DNA of 64,000 nt from contig KN832562.1 in NCBI GenBank assembly GCA_000827205.1, forward strand, positions 753,557 to 817,556, written 5' to 3'. Position numbers and translations under genes: made by a program. Shown here piece after piece: positions 60,213 through 64,000 of the stretch. Every line of letters starts with the position of its first letter. The stretch's first letter is position 1. This DNA is from Plicaturopsis crispa FD-325 SS-3 (taxonomy: Eukaryota; Basidiomycota; Agaricomycetes; Amylocorticiales; Amylocorticiaceae). The notes beneath the pieces are model-generated. The model had not been told where the DNA came from and searched no databases. It worked only from the letters and a program-made list of their open reading frames with translations.

Positions 60213-62044
60213 TCAAGGAAACTCGCTCATACGCAAGCATCGCGGAACCAAATCCTCGTCGTCGGGAATTGTATCCAAGCCATGGTCGAAACCACGACTG
60301 GACATCGAAGACCGGCGGTATAGATGAGACAGCCGCGTGTCTCCATTGAGGGACAGCCTGAGAGGGTCCATATGCTTGACGAGCGGCCACATCGGTATGT
60401 AGCATTGCTCCTGCACAGCAAAACACGCGACGGTTAACGAGAAAATAGGACGGCGATCGGCAAAGAAAAACGTACATCCCATGCGCACGACGGGTCGCAG
60501 CGCTCCCACATGGCCCATCCGAGCCACGCCATCAGCACCTCGAGATCACTGCGCCAGCGGGAAATCGCAGTATTCGCGTCCACCGCGTCCCCGGCACTGA
60601 GGATGTCGAGCGCATTGCCTAACACGCCCGTCGCAAATCCACAGAGCCTATCCAGCACACCTTCGACTGCATGCTTCAGACCCCGCTCCTGCGGCGTCAG
60701 CTGCAACCCACCGAAATGGCCGGTAAACGCATAAGTGCATTTATAGTTCGCCTTTGCGAGCGATTCGACCGTGCGAGCCGTGTCGACGAGGACTGTGGGT
60801 GCATCCACGTAGGGCATAGCCAGCGCGAATGCGATTAGCCGTACGCGCGAGACGAGCGCGGTCGCATTGGCCCCTGGCGTCGCGCCCTCCTCAAGAACGT
60901 GCCGCATCTCTGCGAGCCGGTCGCCATAACGGTCGACCACCGCCTGTGCGATTGCGCTCCAGTCTGCGCCGCTGCTGCGCCCCGCATTCCAGTCGCCGAA
61001 CGCCTGTCCAAGCTCGGCATGCCATGTGGCGATGTCCTCGCGCGAGAGGTCGAGCAGACGGTGCTTGCGCCGCGGGAGGGCGTTGTTCGCGGCTAGGGAT
61101 GTATAGACCGGTGAGTAGAACGAGACGAGGTGTTCGGGATGCGGGATGACACGCTTCTCCGGGACTGTATGGTGCCAGCTCGCCGCGTGGTACATGGACC
61201 ACTTGGCCTGGCCGCGGTATTCATTCCGTGGCGTGTCTGCCAATTCCATCTCTATAGGACCTTGTACGCCGGCGTGATCTAAAGGAAAATCTTGGGGCGA
61301 GGCATAGGACACATTGGTTGCAGCGACGGTCGCGACGCCCTCCCGGAAATCGCACCAAAGGAGCTCGAATGTCGCTTCTTCGCGCACAAACCCTTCGATG
61401 CCGTATTGTTTGGCCCACTCACAAAGTCCCTTCGCGCGCCCAATATCCAGCCAGCCGCCGGGCCCCTTGTTCGCGTCGCCGTACGCGATGACATCTTGCA
61501 AGTCGAGGGTGCCGCCATTGGATTTCGCTGCAGAGAACCCGTCGAAGTATAGTACGCGGAGAGGGCGCGTGGCGGTGAATGTCCACATTGTACTGTAGGC
61601 GTCCCATGGGCGTTCACATCTGCAAGACGGGTCCGCATACCGACTTACTGGGTCTCTAAAGCACGCTCCATCCACGAGAATATATAGCTATGCTCTGCAT
61701 CAAACCTGCCGAGGGCCAACAAGTTAGCGAGAGTACGGTCGAGGCAGAACTGGCACGCACGCAAACCACTCGAATCCCTTGGTAGGTGGACCCGCATCCG
61801 CTAAACCGGTGTGATACAACAGCGTCCCCGGTCGGATAGTCGCTGGCACCACCGCGTGGCCTTTATCCGCGAACGCCTGCGACCAGGAGCGTAGAAGAGA
61901 GTGCAATGACGCGAATATTAGATTCGAATTGTCCGTCTGCGTAGTGGTGTTGGCAGATAACACAGCCTGTGGCAAAGACCTGGCGGAGACGATGGACCAC
62001 AAGATGGTGCTAAACGTGTAGAGAAGCATGCCTGCGCCGCGCAT
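60213..62044 (-). CDS. Secreted protein of unknown function, tandem copy B
   Basis: About 580 residues, start MRGAGMLLYTFSTILWSIVS (signal peptide). Matches copy A along its whole length, e.g. NLIFASLHSLLRSWSQAFAD identical, GHAVVPATIRPGTLLYHTG identical, WTFTATRPLRVLYFDGFSAA, GFVREEATFELLWCDF and WAMWERCDPSCAWDEQCYIP. It carries about 14 extra residues after NVSYASPQDFP and slightly longer final Leu/Ser segment (DPLRLSLNGDTRLSH). Exons: 62044 to about 61,763, a short exon with FDAEHSYIFSWMERALET, a long exon, and a last exon starting EQCYIP. Not obviously degraded: both copies keep open frames and splice sites. It diverges from the small gene at 62,527. Confidence 0.8.
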
Positions 62045-62526
62045 CCTGCTCTTGTCCTGCTACAGCCTAGGATTAAATGGAACTGGAAGCCTCAGGCCTC
62101 AGGACGATGGCCACAGGATTGATTCCGTGTTCGGGTCCGCCATTTGATAAACAGCACGATCGGCATGGGCGGGCCGGCCAAGCACATCGGACTGCTCCAG
62201 CCCCCAAACCTGCGTTGAAAGGACAGGACAGCGCCTTTAGAAAATGGCCATCATAGATCAAGGCAGAATTATCGAAGAACATAGGGGAACAGCTAGATAC
62301 CTCTAGATACTCGCTTGGTTTGTCGAGGTGGTGGTGACCGTCGTGTCGTGGTTTGAAAAGTTTGTGTGCAGCCTAAACTCCGCGGAGTTGCTCCCGGTCG
62401 ACATGTTTTGTACAGAGGCTCCGCCTCCTTCCTTGTCATTTCAATCTGTCATTACCCTCAGCTACGCACACGCTCGTAGACTAGAGGCGAGAGACTCATT
62501 GCAAGGCCCCACCAAGTTCGCCCTCC
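62045..62526. promoter_or_regulatory. Divergent promoter region between copy B and the small basic gene
   Basis: 482 bp between head-to-head starts. A part resembles the 5' flank of copy A. Confidence 0.5.
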
Positions 62527-63002
62527 ATGCCGAAGCGCTCCAAAGCCGCGAAAACCAGGCTCGCCAACCTCGGCATTTACGGAAGGAAGAAGGATGCGAA
62601 AGCAAAGTCCAAGGTGAGGGTGTACTCGTGCTCAAGCATTCAGAAAGATCATTTGACCAATTCTGAATGTCGAAGACGAAAGTCGACGCAAAGACCAAGG
62701 TACGTAGACCTATCCCTATTCGCCTTTTCCCAGCGAGGAAAGCTCATTCTCTCGCTACTTTTCAGGTCTCACCTGATGGTTCTACGCACCCCGGGGGTGA
62801 GGATGGCGGTGACAGTTCGATGAACGCGTTGCAGCTCGATCTACCGCAGCAAAGCATGGAGACCTCGCATGCTGACCCGCAAACCGATAACACGCTTTTG
62901 GCGGGTCCAACTCCGGAGACAGCTTTGGTACCAACAGATGCACTGCACGAAAAACTGGTCGGGTCCCCCGCCGCCGTCGCGTCCGAGGGTGCCCAAGGAT
63001 AA
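62527..63002 (+). CDS. Small protein with basic MPKRSKAAKTRLANLG N-terminus
   Basis: Proposed exons 62527-62613, 62676-62699 (only 24 bp, TKVDAKTK) and 62766-63002, giving 115 residues. The N-terminus MPKRSKAAKTRLANLGIYG is strongly basic; KKDAKAKSK follows. The acidic, Ser/Pro/Thr-rich C-terminal 79 residues look disordered. SKAA+xR..NLG starts recall the first residues of a common Agaricomycete repeat class (proteins encoded next to or by DNA transposons of the KDZ type), but no catalytic domain follows here. A shorter start (62667) and an unspliced frame to 62823 are alternatives. May be a domesticated or lineage-specific fragment. Confidence 0.5.
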
Positions 63003-63177
63003 AGTGGGTAGAATTTGCTATGCGTGTGTCTGATCCTTTCCTTCTTTCCCTCCTTCAAAATCATTCGCACAAATATGTAAAATACAAAGCATACCTACGT
63101 AAGTACTTGGCTCATACAATACTACACTAACCCTGCCAGCTTGTTTTTCCGGACCCTCGTACCCCCAAAGTCCGGTC

Positions 63178-63963
63178 TCAGGCACCCTCAACGGGCGGCC
63201 AAAAACCTTTTTCAATGTCCAGCACTGTAGCCCATACTTTCTCGGCTTTCGCCCACCTCTCGCTCCCGGGCTCTATCCCGCGATCGTCGACAAGGTTGGC
63301 AAGATCGGCCACGAATTCGTGGAATTCGGAGTTTGTCCAGTTGTCTACGAGTTCGGCTACGGCAGCAGCGTTCGGAGCATCCGCGGAGAGTGCGTCAGCG
63401 TGAGCGCTTCGCACCTTGCCCACGTACGTCCACGCGTCGAGATAGACCTTAAATACAATGCGAATGAGTAAGTGTGTCCGCAGAGTTGCAAGTAGGATCG
63501 ACACAGCGCTCACCTGTTCCATCGCCCACAGGAATACCAGCCCCTCCTCAAAGGACGCGGACCTGGAAAACCTCTCCATCTCTGCAACATACGCCTTGGT
63601 CTCCGCGCGCTCGCCCCACCCATCCAGACGGAGCGCGTGCTTCTCCGCGAGGTCGATGAAGAACGCGGCCTCGCGCACGACGTTTGCCAGCGCGTACGTC
63701 AGGATCTTCAGGACGCGCTGGTTCTGCAGCTCGGCCGCGGAGCTGATCGGGTCCGCCGAGGAGAACGGTATGCGCGATATGAGGCGGCCGATGAACTGGG
63801 GGTATGCGTGGGCAGCGTAGATCCTGTCCTGGGAGAGCCATTGGTCGAGACTGCCCTTCGGGAGGCGGCTGGTGCCTGAAGCGGTGAGGAACGGGTGCTC
63901 GACGGCAGCTGTGTATGCTTCCCTGGACGAGTGCACCAAATGGGTCGTCAATTTGGTGCTCAT
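63178..63963 (-). CDS. TENA/THI-4-type helical protein (heme-oxygenase-like fold)
   Basis: 239 residues. Reads TAAVEHPFLTASGTSRLPKG, SLDQWLSQDRIYAAHAYPQF (Asp-x-Tyr motif of TENA family), then ANVVREAAFFIDLAEKHALR, GLVFLWAMEQVYLDAWTYVG and NWTNSEFHEFVADLANLVDD near the end. Pattern fits the TENA/THI-4/PQQC family, seen in thiamine salvage (amino-HMP release) but also in uncharacterised fungal proteins. The typical catalytic Cys is not visible, so a thiaminase II activity is doubtful. Two exons, 63963-63514 and 63447-63178, with an intron in phase. Starts at MSTKLTTHLVHSSREAY, close to the window edge. Confidence 0.85.
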   Translation of the reverse strand: MSTKLTTHLVHSSREAYTAAVEHPFLTASGTSRLPKGSLDQWLSQDRIYAAHAYPQFIGRLISRIPFSSADPISSAAELQNQRVLKILTYALANVVREAAFFIDLAEKHALRLDGWGERAETKAYVAEMERFSRSASFEEGLVFLWAMEQVSAVSILLATLRTHLLIRIVFKVYLDAWTYVGKVRSAHADALSADAPNAAAVAELVDNWTNSEFHEFVADLANLVDDRGIEPGSERWAKAEKVWATVLDIEKGFWPPVEGA

Positions 63964-64000
63964 GGTTGGATGTCAATCCTAAAATTAGTATAGATATTTG

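Noticed and set aside
58246-61598. Plus-strand frames over the tandem secreted genes.
   Set aside because: Mirror frames of GC-rich codons, found at the same places in both copies with no domain.

Overview
The window is nuclear DNA of a filamentous basidiomycete, most likely an Agaricomycete. Genes are packed closely on both strands and cut by many 45-70 bp GT-AG introns, and they include an EXO1 nuclease, Sec2, STN1, DUF302 proteins, P450s and an Egh16-like secreted protein. I rebuilt gene models by eye from splice sites, reading phase and conserved motifs, so single splice sites may be off by a few bases. No rRNA, tRNA, CRISPR or virus-like element was recognised.

Left part (1-12,000), conserved core genes: tail of an acidic protein; EXO1 with a cluster of four ACGCGT boxes upstream; a two-finger C2H2 factor; PIG-P and 5-formyltetrahydrofolate cyclo-ligase sharing a divergent promoter; a RAD51-family paralogue with altered Walker motifs diverging from an RRM protein. 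From 12,400 to 16,500 lies an accessory pair: a P450 with a GC-AG intron inside its I-helix motif, and a DUF302 gene whose start codon is split by an intron. 

Middle (18,000-37,600), core again: Sec2 (Rab exchange factor), phosphopantothenoylcysteine ligase (CoA), a class I glutamine amidotransferase, a very large UNC80-like protein, GFA1 (chitin precursor synthesis) and an Egh16-like secreted protein.

38,500-42,600 is a gene-poor stretch carrying a 359 bp hAT-like MITE with 33 bp inverted ends and an 8 bp target duplication. 42,600-53,500 is accessory: two paralogous seven-helix membrane proteins on either side of a second P450, followed by two tandem DUF302 genes, the first with the same split start codon.

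Right part (53,500-64,000): mitochondrial methionyl-tRNA formyltransferase, the telomere protein STN1, a tandem duplication of an uncharacterised secreted fungal protein, a small basic-N-terminal gene and a TENA/THI-4-type protein. Links between genes are modest: EXO1, the RAD51 paralogue and STN1 all act on DNA ends; the cyclo-ligase and the formyltransferase both belong to folate one-carbon metabolism; PIG-P and GFA1 both use the UDP-GlcNAc pathway.
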